From NCBI GenBank assembly GCA_963782985.1, contig CAWALU010000012.1, positions 482,881 through 546,880 on the forward strand: DNA of 64,000 bases, written 5' to 3'. The position numbers and the translations under genes are program-made. Of this stretch, positions 18,245 to 25,987 are shown piece by piece; positions within the stretch are counted from its first letter, which is position 1; each line of letters opens with the position of its first letter. The notes beneath the pieces were generated by a model. It saw only the letters and a list, made by a program, of their open reading frames with translations. It was not told the DNA's origin and did not search any database. Source of the stretch: CAVSWT01 sp963782985. Lineage in GTDB: Bacteria > Bacteroidota > Ignavibacteria > Ignavibacteriales > Ignavibacteriaceae.

Positions 18245-19552
18245 TCACAATTTATTTTTAATAGATTTCTTTAAAATACTGACAGGATGCAGGACTTCAA
18301 CATCAACATCAAACTTTTCTGCGCCGTATTTTATTTGTGATATGCAGCCGGGATTCCCTGTTAAAACAATTTTCGCTTTGGTATTTTTAATGTTGGTCAT
18401 CTTTCGTTCTAATATTTTCATGGAATCTTCATATCTAACAATATTATAAATACCGGCGCTGCCACAGCACCAGGTTGATTCTTCCAAAGGTTTGTTCTTT
18501 AATCCTGGAATAAAATTTAACATTTCGCGCGGCTCTTTAACAATTTTTTGTGAATGAGCTAAATGGCAGGCATCGTGATAAGTAACTTCTTCATCAATGA
18601 TATTATTAAATATATCCGGTTGAATACTTGTTATAAATTCAGAAATATCTTTTACCTTATCTGAAAATTCTCCGGCGGCTTTGGAGTATTTCGGATCATC
18701 TTTTAAAAGATGACCGTACTCTTTCATAAAAGCTCCGCATCCCGCCGAATTGGAAATCATAAAATCGAAATTGTGTTTACCAAAAATATCAAGATTATTT
18801 TTTGCCAATTTTTTTGCTGTATCAAAGTCTCCATTATGCGCATGAAGCGATCCGCAACAGACTTGGTTTTTAGGGGAAATAACTTCACAGCCGCACGCTG
18901 TTAAAACATCAACAGTATCTTTATTTATATCCGCAAACATTACATTCATTAAACAGCCGGTTAAAAAAGCTGTGCGGTATTTTGTTTCATTTATTGATGG
19001 TGATATTTCATCAATAAATTCATCACTAAATTTTTTAGAAACTCGTGGGGAAAGTTTATCAATTTCATTTAGGTTTTTTGAAATCAAATTTAATATCCCC
19101 GTAGCGTGAACAACTTTTTGCAGCCCTGAATTCTGATAAAAATATAAAAGCTTTGAAATTAGTTTTAAATTTTTTTTTGATGTAAGAATGTATTCAAGCG
19201 CTATCTTTTTTATAAATCTTCCTACATTAGAACCAAAGCCGGCGTTTGCGACTTCAACCCGCGCCGCTTCAACCATAGAACCGTATTTTACGCCGGCAGG
19301 ACATGCAGTTTCACATGCCTGGCAATCTAAACAAAAACTCATCTCCTCCGCAAAAATAGGAGTAATTGCCATCTCCCCTCTTGCAACAGATTTAATTAAT
19401 TTTATTCTGCCGCGCGGCGATGATCGTTCCAGTTTAGTTAATTCATACGTGGGGCAAGTCGCTAAACACATTCCGCAATGAATGCACTGTTCAAGAACAT
19501 CATCATCGGGAAGAACGCCTAACAACCTTGGATATTTTTGAACTTCACTCAT
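18245..19552 (-). CDS. glcF: Glycolate/2-hydroxyacid oxidase iron-sulfur subunit
   Basis: 435 residues. Two 4Fe-4S clusters at the N-terminus (CIHCGMCLATCP and CLDCQACETACP) are followed by two CCG domains with cysteine motifs around CLMN, NQVCCGSLHAHNG, CHLAHS and TWCCGSAG. This matches GlcF/LutA-type subunits that pass electrons from the flavoprotein to quinone. I chose the ATG at 19550-19552, which overlaps the glcD stop by four bases; the longer ORF would extend 16 residues into glcD. The pair probably oxidises glycolate or D-lactate at the membrane. Substrate specificity cannot be read from sequence. Confidence 0.9.
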   Translation of the reverse strand: MSEVQKYPRLLGVLPDDDVLEQCIHCGMCLATCPTYELTKLERSSPRGRIKLIKSVARGEMAITPIFAEEMSFCLDCQACETACPAGVKYGSMVEAARVEVANAGFGSNVGRFIKKIALEYILTSKKNLKLISKLLYFYQNSGLQKVVHATGILNLISKNLNEIDKLSPRVSKKFSDEFIDEISPSINETKYRTAFLTGCLMNVMFADINKDTVDVLTACGCEVISPKNQVCCGSLHAHNGDFDTAKKLAKNNLDIFGKHNFDFMISNSAGCGAFMKEYGHLLKDDPKYSKAAGEFSDKVKDISEFITSIQPDIFNNIIDEEVTYHDACHLAHSQKIVKEPREMLNFIPGLKNKPLEESTWCCGSAGIYNIVRYEDSMKILERKMTNIKNTKAKIVLTGNPGCISQIKYGAEKFDVDVEVLHPVSILKKSIKNKL

Positions 19553-20985
19553 ACAAATTCTTTTATCTGTTCTCTTCTTTTCGGCATTGGTCCTTCGCAT
19601 CTCGGACTGATACTAAAAATTTTCCCCGGGTTTAAAATATTATTTTCATCAATAATGGATTTAATTTTTTTCATCATTTCAATTCCCGGAATTCCAGCCA
19701 CTTGTTCAAGGAATTGCTTTTTAGCCAAGCCGGTTCCATGCTCGCCTGTTATTGTTCCGCCAAGCTTTATCGCTTCATTAAAAATAAATTCAAATGCTTT
19801 GTGAGCTTTATTAATTTCATTTTGATCTCTTTCATCCGTCAAACAAGTGGGATGAAGATTGCCATCGCCGGCGTGCCCAAAATTTCCAAAAGTCAAATTG
19901 AATTTCCGTGCGGCTTCATTTACTTTTTCAATCATTACCGGTAATTCGCTTCTCGGAACAGTGGCATCTTCCAAAATTGTAGTGGGTCTTCTTCGCGCAA
20001 GGGCGCTAAAAGCGCTTCTGCGCGCTGTCTTTAAAGTCAAAGCTTCAATTTCGTTTGCAGCGGTTTTAACAAAGGATGCATTATTTTTTTTAAGAATATT
20101 TTTAATAGTTTCGCTGTCTTCATCAACCGAACTACCCTTCCCATCAACTTCAATTAAAAGAATTGCCTCGCTGTTTCTCGGCAAACCGATGTGCGTATAA
20201 TCTTCAACGCAATTGATTGTGGTGTTATCCAAAAATTCCATCATGCTGGGAACTATATGCGCAGAGATTATATCAGATACAGATTTTGCGCTGTCATTAA
20301 GCTTATCAAAGTAGGCGAGCATTGTAATTGTTTTTGAAGGGAGCGGGATTATTTTTAATAAAATTTTTGTTATTATACCAAGCGTTCCTTCGCTGCCGAT
20401 AATAAAATCTTTTAAATTATAACCTGCAACATCTTTCATATTTTTGCCGCCGGTTTTTAAAAGATCGCCGTTTGGCAAAATCATTTCTGTTCCAAGCACA
20501 TAATTTTTTGTTACGCCGTATTTTAACCCGCGCAGTCCGCCGGCATTGTTGGCTACATTTCCACCGAGCGTGCAGACATTCATACTTCCGGGATCCGGCG
20601 GATAAAACAATCCAAATTTTTCAATTTCCTTTTGAAGCTGCGCCGTTACAACTCCCGGCTGAACCGAGGCAGTTAAATTATTTGTGTCAATTTCTAAAAT
20701 TCTATTCCAGCGCGTCATCACCACAACAACGCAATTTTCAACAGGCACAGCGCCGCCGCTTAAACCCGTTCCTGCCCCGCGGGGAACCACATTAAATTTT
20801 TCTTCATTGGCTAATATTAAAATTTTAGATATTTGTTCTTCGTCTGTAGGAAAAACAATCGCTTCGGGAAGCTGTTGAAATATAGGAGTTGCGTCAAAGG
20901 AGTAAACTAATTTTTCTTCATGCGAATCGTAAAAATTATTTTCTCCTACAATTTGCTTCAGCTTGGTTTTAATTGATTGATTCAT
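19549..20985 (-). CDS. glcD: FAD-linked glycolate/2-hydroxyacid dehydrogenase
   Basis: 478 residues. A PCMH-type FAD-binding domain shows PRGAGTGLSGGAVP (about 61-74) and GSEGTLGIITK (about 197-207). The C-terminal FAD-oxidase domain carries the HAGDGNLHP motif typical of GlcD and D-lactate dehydrogenases. It is encoded upstream of glcF with coupled translation. The length is normal and no break is visible. The exact substrate (glycolate, D-lactate or another 2-hydroxyacid) is inferred only at family level. A third GlcE-like subunit is not present nearby. Confidence 0.92.
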   Translation of the reverse strand: MNQSIKTKLKQIVGENNFYDSHEEKLVYSFDATPIFQQLPEAIVFPTDEEQISKILILANEEKFNVVPRGAGTGLSGGAVPVENCVVVVMTRWNRILEIDTNNLTASVQPGVVTAQLQKEIEKFGLFYPPDPGSMNVCTLGGNVANNAGGLRGLKYGVTKNYVLGTEMILPNGDLLKTGGKNMKDVAGYNLKDFIIGSEGTLGIITKILLKIIPLPSKTITMLAYFDKLNDSAKSVSDIISAHIVPSMMEFLDNTTINCVEDYTHIGLPRNSEAILLIEVDGKGSSVDEDSETIKNILKKNNASFVKTAANEIEALTLKTARRSAFSALARRRPTTILEDATVPRSELPVMIEKVNEAARKFNLTFGNFGHAGDGNLHPTCLTDERDQNEINKAHKAFEFIFNEAIKLGGTITGEHGTGLAKKQFLEQVAGIPGIEMMKKIKSIIDENNILNPGKIFSISPRCEGPMPKRREQIKEFV

Positions 20986-21095
20986 TTTGAAGTAAAATGA
21001 TTTTAAATATTGATTAGTTATTTCTCAAAAATACTAAATTTAAAAGGGGCGGCGGTTAAATAATTGCCTAAACCAAAATTAAATTTTAACTGTTC

Positions 21096-22748
21096 TTATT
21101 TAGCATTTAATAATTTACTATAAAGATTATTATTGTTGAGTACTTTTAAAGCCGTTTGGAATTGAATATCTGTCGAAAGTAATTCTTCAACCTTGCCTTC
21201 GGTTCCCAAATATCTTGATGCAAGTTCGGATTTGATTTCTCTCAGAACTTCATTTTTATAAATATTGATTTCTTTATTTCCAATTTCTTCTAATTGATTT
21301 TTAACGTTAGTCAAACTCTTGGAAACATTTTTATCAAACTTATTTGTTTTAGCGTCGGCAAGTAATTTTTCAACTTGTTTTTCCGCTTCAGATTTGTAAG
21401 TGAACTTTTCTTTATTTAAAAAATCTTCAAACGAAGTCAACAACAAATCATCTTTAAAAGTATTAAAATCTTTGCTTTGATTTTGATAATAAAAATAATC
21501 AGCAAACTTAAAAACTAAACCTTTTGCCAAAAGTTCTTTTGTAATTCCGCCGTCAATTTCAAAATTGACAATGGTGTCGGGAGTAATTCCGCCGGCGCTG
21601 TAAACAGAGCGTTTGTTATCCGTTAAATAAGACGAAGCAATTATTGAATCAACATTAGCTATTACATTATTGTTTTTTGAGTAATCAATTTTTTGTATGC
21701 ACCGCCCGCTCGGCGTATAATATTTTGCGGTAGTAATTTTTAAAGAAGTATTATAGCTTAAAGGAGTAATTGTTTGAACCAATCCTTTGCCGTAAGATTT
21801 ATTGCCAAGTATAACGCCTCTATCGTGGTCTTGAATTGCGCCGGCAACAATTTCCGAAGCCGAAGCCGAGCCTTCATTTATAAGTATAACCAAATGCGCG
21901 CTTCCAACCATTGGCTCCTGCACAGCCGAATATGTTTTTTCATCCGTCTCATCTCTTCCTTTAGTTGAAACAATAAGTTTCCCTTTATCAATAAATTTAT
22001 CAACGATGTCAACAGCGACATCAAGCAAACCGCCGGGGTTGCCTCTTAAATCAAGCGCTACGGTCTTTATTTCTTTTTGTGCTTTTAAATCTTTCAAAGC
22101 GTTTTTAATTTCATCGCCTGCACTGCGGCTAAAGTTTGTAAGCTTTAAATAAACGTTGTTAGAATTCTTTGGATAAAAACCTGCGTAAGTTAAATTTTTA
22201 ACGACTACTTCTTCGCGAATTAAATTAAACTTAATTGTATCTTGCCCGCCGTTGCGAACAACTTTCACTTCCACGGCAGTTCCGGGGTCGCCTTTAACTA
22301 ATGAAGAAATATCGTCAACATTTTGCGGAGTGATTTTTACGCTGCCCGCTTCAATTAATTGATCGCCAATTCGTATGCCCTGCTTTTGCGCTGAATATCC
22401 GTCGAGCACTTCGACAACTGTAACTTCATCGCCTCTAACGCCGATAGAAATTCCCACGCCGCCGTACTTGCCGTTGGTAATTAAATTAATATCATCTTGT
22501 TTATTTTCATCAATAAAAATAGTGTAAGGGTCTAACGAGCCGAGCATTCCTTTAATTCCCGCGCGCATAAATTCTTCGGGATTAATATCGTCCACATAGT
22601 TAAATGAAATCTCTTTATATACTTTTCCGAACAAGTCAATGTTTTTAGAAATCTCAAAATAGGTATCGCTTTTGCCCGGGAAAAATCCTGCAAAAACAAA
22701 AATCAAAAAAGCTGCGGCTAATGGTTTAACATATTTTTTATAAGTCAT
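21096..22748 (-). CDS. C-terminal processing peptidase, S41 family, with PDZ domain
   Basis: 550 residues. An N-terminal signal/anchor (about 7-25) is followed by a PDZ domain (about 85-170, GGVGISIGVRGDEVTV) and the S41 protease domain. The catalytic Ser lies in NEGSASASEI and the Lys in SYGKGLVQ, as in CtpA/Prc enzymes. The C-terminal 150 residues are helical. These proteases degrade or mature periplasmic proteins from their C-terminus. The start overlaps the tmk stop by four bases (ATGA), so it is cotranslated with tmk. Confidence 0.93.
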   Translation of the reverse strand: MTYKKYVKPLAAAFLIFVFAGFFPGKSDTYFEISKNIDLFGKVYKEISFNYVDDINPEEFMRAGIKGMLGSLDPYTIFIDENKQDDINLITNGKYGGVGISIGVRGDEVTVVEVLDGYSAQKQGIRIGDQLIEAGSVKITPQNVDDISSLVKGDPGTAVEVKVVRNGGQDTIKFNLIREEVVVKNLTYAGFYPKNSNNVYLKLTNFSRSAGDEIKNALKDLKAQKEIKTVALDLRGNPGGLLDVAVDIVDKFIDKGKLIVSTKGRDETDEKTYSAVQEPMVGSAHLVILINEGSASASEIVAGAIQDHDRGVILGNKSYGKGLVQTITPLSYNTSLKITTAKYYTPSGRCIQKIDYSKNNNVIANVDSIIASSYLTDNKRSVYSAGGITPDTIVNFEIDGGITKELLAKGLVFKFADYFYYQNQSKDFNTFKDDLLLTSFEDFLNKEKFTYKSEAEKQVEKLLADAKTNKFDKNVSKSLTNVKNQLEEIGNKEINIYKNEVLREIKSELASRYLGTEGKVEELLSTDIQFQTALKVLNNNNLYSKLLNAK

Positions 22749-23371
22749 GCGGTTTCCTTTTTTTCTAACAATAAAATTTCATTAATAATTTTTTCATGAA
22801 TTTTTTTAATTGGCATTAATCCGTCAATTCTTTTAAATCTTTTTTCTTTTTCGGATATTGAAACATAACCATTTCTTACTTTAGAATAGAAATCAGAATT
22901 TGATGTTTCAATTCTATCAAGCGACGACTCGCTTTTTATTTTTTTTCTCCGTTCCGCTTCTTCAATAGGAATGTCGATAAAAAAAGTGATATCGGGAATT
23001 GTGTCGCCGATTGCAAGCGAGTTAATATGATTTACAAGCTCAAGCGGAACGCCTCTTCCGTAGCCTTGGTAAGCGGTTGTTGAATCATGAAATCTATCCG
23101 AAATTACAAAATAATTTTTTTCTAAATAAGGACGAATTTTTTCTCTAACCAGTTGAGCGCGAGCAGCTGAAAACAAAAATATTTCAGTTTCCATAAACAT
23201 TTTTAGATGTTTTTTATCAAGTAAAATAGGGCGAATAATTTCAGAAATTTCAGTTCCGCCGGGTTCTCTTATTATAATTACATTGTCATTTTTTTCTAGC
23301 AAATATTTTTTTAGAAGTTCAACTTGCGTTGACTTGCCGCAGAAATCAATTCCTTCAAAAGTTATAAACAT
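22745..23371 (-). CDS. tmk: Thymidylate kinase
   Basis: 208 residues. It phosphorylates dTMP to dTDP for DNA synthesis in the cytoplasm. The P-loop at residues 7-14 is FEGIDFCGKST, where F-C replaces the usual G-A/S-x. The DRF(H/Y) motif (ISDRFHDSTTAYQGYGRG) and the LID-side Arg-rich region (EEAERRKKIKSE) are present. It sits between the YbbR gene and the processing protease. All elements needed for activity are visible and the length is normal. Confidence 0.95.
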   Translation of the reverse strand: MFITFEGIDFCGKSTQVELLKKYLLEKNDNVIIIREPGGTEISEIIRPILLDKKHLKMFMETEIFLFSAARAQLVREKIRPYLEKNYFVISDRFHDSTTAYQGYGRGVPLELVNHINSLAIGDTIPDITFFIDIPIEEAERRKKIKSESSLDRIETSNSDFYSKVRNGYVSISEKEKRFKRIDGLMPIKKIHEKIINEILLLEKKETA

Positions 23372-23389
23372 TTTTTATGTATTTATTAT

Positions 23390-24304
23390 TCAATTAAATT
23401 TTTTTATTACGTAACGAAGCCGTTCCGGTTTTGAAGATAAAAGGTAAGTATTTTCGGGTAAAATAATTTTGGGAGCTATGCTTCCCATCGTATCCAGCAC
23501 CACATCTCTATAGTTAACAAAAGATTCAAAATCCTTATTATCCATTTTTGCGAGAATATTAATTCCGCCTCGAATATTTATATTGATATTATTTGGCAGC
23601 AGCACAACTGTTCTATCCTTGGGAACATCAATAATATTTACATGAATATTCTTAATATTTTTATCTACAATTTTTTGAACATCAAGCGATACGCTAACCC
23701 TATCAAATTGGTAATTGACTCCGCGTAAATTTTGTAGCTCAATCATTTTAAATGTTCTTTCATCAAGATCATTTAAAGAAAGATTTTTAGTATAAACATT
23801 TTCCATTTTAGCTAACGCTGATACAGGTCCATAAACAAGAGTGGTTTCAGGCTTTACTTCAATTTTTGTCGCAAGTCCATAGCCGGATTTAAAATTAAGT
23901 TTGAGATCAGGAATAATTTTTATTTTTTTTGAAATTATTTTTTCCACAATAAAAGAAATGGTATCAGGCGAAACATCGATCACTTCCAGCCCTGAAGAAA
24001 GCCACTGATTATCAACTAAATAATTTGACAAATAAACTGTCTGTTTGCCCGTATCTTTTTTTGCCAAGATTAAATAATCTGATTCGGATCCGAATGAAAG
24101 CGAAATTAATTTCCAGCCTTTTCCTTTAACTCTAATGGAAACATCCCGCGGTAAACTTGTGCTTGTTGCATAACCTTGCGGAAAATTGATAAGTTTTAAA
24201 GGCGCACCGAAGGTTGCATAATAATCGCTGGAAAGAGAAACCGAACCCCAAAGAATAATCGAGAAAATTAAGGCGGCTAAAATTATGTGAGCATTTTTCT
24301 TCAT
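23390..24304 (-). CDS. YbbR/CdaR-like domain protein
   Basis: About 304 residues from the ATG at 24302-24304 (MKKNAHI); the longer ORF would begin 12 codons upstream, close to the terminator hairpin. There is one N-terminal transmembrane helix (about 6-24, with the IILWGSVSLSSD block typical of the family) and a periplasmic region of repeated beta-rich YbbR domains. In Firmicutes CdaR regulates the diadenylate cyclase CdaA; no cdaA is visible here, so I only assign the family. TATATTTG lies just upstream of the ATG, resembling a -7 element, but it would leave almost no leader. Confidence 0.8.
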   Translation of the reverse strand: MKKNAHIILAALIFSIILWGSVSLSSDYYATFGAPLKLINFPQGYATSTSLPRDVSIRVKGKGWKLISLSFGSESDYLILAKKDTGKQTVYLSNYLVDNQWLSSGLEVIDVSPDTISFIVEKIISKKIKIIPDLKLNFKSGYGLATKIEVKPETTLVYGPVSALAKMENVYTKNLSLNDLDERTFKMIELQNLRGVNYQFDRVSVSLDVQKIVDKNIKNIHVNIIDVPKDRTVVLLPNNININIRGGINILAKMDNKDFESFVNYRDVVLDTMGSIAPKIILPENTYLLSSKPERLRYVIKKFN

Positions 24305-24324
24305 GCACAAATATAGATTAAAAT

Positions 24325-24354
24325 TAAAAAAAAACTCCACCTAAAGTGGAGTTT
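24325..24354 (-). terminator. Rho-independent terminator after the BMC shell operon
   Basis: Stem 24332-24340 paired with 24346-24354 (core ACTCCAC/GTGGAGT) and a five-base loop. Read on the minus strand it is followed by a run of nine or so U. It lies 23 bases after the stop of the longer shell protein and ends that transcription unit. Confidence 0.85.
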
Positions 24355-24376
24355 ATAAATAAACTTTTGCAAAAAA

Positions 24377-25180
24377 TTATTTTAGCTTGTTGAAATAATG
24401 GAGAAGTTCCTTACGGTTGGCTTTAGAAATTTCTCTGCCTTGAATTGGAAATCCACTTGTACTGCGCGCCAACCTTCTAAGTTTATGAACGTTTAAATTT
24501 TCAACTTCGGGAAGCGAAAGATTTTCAAATTTTAATTCTTCATTTTCCGTATTTGATTTAGTTTTTTTTTCTGCGATAGAATTAACGTTACGCTTGGCTT
24601 CAGCTTCATCATATTTAGTGTCTCCCAAGGCTTCTCTTCTCAGCCTTGCAATAGTTTCACTTGAAGTTTCTGCGGAAGATTTATCTTCAATAATTTCTTC
24701 AATTTTTTCTTCTAATTCTTTTAGCTTGGTATTTACATCTGGTTTAGGAATAAGACGCTTTGAATCCGCGCTTACTATTTTATCTTCAATATTATCCTGA
24801 AGAAATAGAGTATCTTCTTTTGGCGAAACAATTTTTTCTTTCTTTATTTGTTCATCTACTCTAGGTTTTTCTTTTTTGATTATATCAGGTTGGATTCTAT
24901 TAGATTTAAATATACCTGGTAAAATAACTTTTAACTGCTCATCGGGCTGTGGAATAATATGAGTAGAAACTAATTGACCAACTCTTTTGGCGGCTTCCGC
25001 GCCGGCTTCTACGGCGGCTTTAACGGCTGCAACCTCGCCGGTAACTTTAATTGTTATTAATGCTGGAACAACTTTTTCTTTACCGGCAAAAGTAACGTTT
25101 GCCGCTTTAAGCATTGCATCAGCCGCTTCAATTGCTCCCACTAACCCGCGGGTTTCAACCATTCCTAACGCTGAACTCAT
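24377..25180 (-). CDS. Bacterial microcompartment shell protein (BMC-H) with long C-terminal extension
   Basis: 267 residues. Residues 1-90 are one canonical BMC domain (SALGMVETRGLVGAIEAADAML, ending RVGQLVSTHIIPQP), which forms hexameric shell tiles. Residues about 95-215 are a charged Lys/Glu-rich linker. Residues about 225-267 form a compact helical motif (LNVHKLRRLARS, then ANRKELLHYFNKL) resembling SAP/Rho-N-type nucleic-acid or peptide-binding folds. Similar tailed BMC-H proteins (EutK-like in layout) are known from other loci, and the tail may bind cargo or nucleic acid. It lies 11 bases after a simple BMC-H gene. No vertex protein or cargo enzyme is nearby. Confidence 0.9.
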   Translation of the reverse strand: MSSALGMVETRGLVGAIEAADAMLKAANVTFAGKEKVVPALITIKVTGEVAAVKAAVEAGAEAAKRVGQLVSTHIIPQPDEQLKVILPGIFKSNRIQPDIIKKEKPRVDEQIKKEKIVSPKEDTLFLQDNIEDKIVSADSKRLIPKPDVNTKLKELEEKIEEIIEDKSSAETSSETIARLRREALGDTKYDEAEAKRNVNSIAEKKTKSNTENEELKFENLSLPEVENLNVHKLRRLARSTSGFPIQGREISKANRKELLHYFNKLK

Positions 25181-25191
25181 ATTTTATTCTA

Positions 25192-25467
25192 TTATTTTTT
25201 GGGTAGAATAGTTTCAACTTCTGAATGAGGGCGCGGTATAACGTGAACAGACACCAGCTCGCCTACTCGCTGCGCCGCCGCGGCTCCAGCGTCGGTTGCG
25301 GCTTTTACTGCTCCAACATCTCCGCGAACCATAACAGTTACGTACCCGCCGCCAATAGTTTCCTTGCCGATTAGTTCAACTTTAGCAGCTTTAACCATAG
25401 CGTCGGCGGCTTCAATAGCGCCAATTAATCCTTTGGTTTCAATCATTCCTAGTGCGTCAAGTGTCAT
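25192..25467 (-). CDS. Bacterial microcompartment shell protein, BMC-H (EutM/PduA-like)
   Basis: 91 residues and a single BMC domain. Motifs: ALGMIETKGLIGAIEAADAM at the start, MVRGDVGAVKAATDAGAAAA in the middle and VHVIPRPH near the end. Such proteins assemble into hexamers that tile the facets of microcompartment shells and form small-molecule pores. GGGAG lies about 11 bases upstream of the ATG, and a good promoter is found just upstream. It is highly similar to the N-terminal domain of the next gene, so the two probably co-assemble. Confidence 0.95.
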   Translation of the reverse strand: MTLDALGMIETKGLIGAIEAADAMVKAAKVELIGKETIGGGYVTVMVRGDVGAVKAATDAGAAAAQRVGELVSVHVIPRPHSEVETILPKK

Positions 25468-25504
25468 AATTAGATGCTCCCATTTGAAAATTATTATTTA
25501 TCCG

Positions 25505-25533
25505 AAAATAGTTTAACACTTTATAAATGTCAA
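25505..25533 (-). promoter_or_regulatory. Promoter of the two-gene BMC shell operon
   Basis: On the minus strand TTGACA (25528-25533) is followed after exactly 17 bases by TATTTT (25505-25510), about 38 bases before the shell gene ATG. It also resembles the Bacteroidota TTG / TAnnTTTG form. It lies in the gap between ruvX and the shell genes. Confidence 0.6.
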
Positions 25534-25564
25534 TTAGTTTTAATTCTAAAATATTCCTTAAGAT

Positions 25565-25987
25565 TTATTTTTCATCCAGATATTCCTGCAAAATAATAGC
25601 CGCTGAATTTCTGTCAACTAATCCTTTATCTCTTCGTTTTGATTTTTTTGTTACAGATTGTAGAATTAAATTTTTGGCAATTTCCGAAGTATAGCTTTCA
25701 TCCCAAAGCAAAACTTCAATTTTAAATTTTTCTTGGAGCTTAATTTTAAATTTTAAAATTTCTTCGCCGTTGGAAGAAAGTTTTCCATCATCTTGAAAAG
25801 GAATTCCAAGTATGATTTTATTAATTCCCTGCTCAATAATAATTTGTTTTAAACTTTTAAAAAAGCCTGTATCATTATTTAAAGTTTTATATGCGTATGC
25901 AAAAGTCATTGTTGGATCTGAAAGAGCAAGCCCAATTCTTTTTTTGCCGTAATCAATAGCGAGAATTCTTTTAATTTCATCATTCAT
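25565..25987 (-). CDS. ruvX: YqgF/RuvX-family pre-16S rRNA nuclease
   Basis: 140 residues with an RNase-H-like fold. The family motifs are present: LAIDYGKKRIGLALSD at the start, IILGIPFQDDG in the middle and WDESYTSEIA plus the DRNSAAIILQEYL end motif, covering the acidic catalytic residues. YqgF/RuvX matures the 5' end of 16S rRNA; a Holliday-junction role has also been proposed. The start overlaps the rsh stop by four bases. The length is normal for the family. Confidence 0.93.
   Translation of the reverse strand: MNDEIKRILAIDYGKKRIGLALSDPTMTFAYAYKTLNNDTGFFKSLKQIIIEQGINKIILGIPFQDDGKLSSNGEEILKFKIKLQEKFKIEVLLWDESYTSEIAKNLILQSVTKKSKRRDKGLVDRNSAAIILQEYLDEK

Noticed and set aside
20472..20795. 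Plus-strand ORF of 107 residues inside glcD
   Set aside because: Antisense of the FAD-binding domain, with low-quality composition; no independent support.
25505..25533. Possible riboswitch or leader in the BMC upstream region
   Set aside because: Only a promoter-like pair is visible; the leader is about 30 bases, too short for a known riboswitch.
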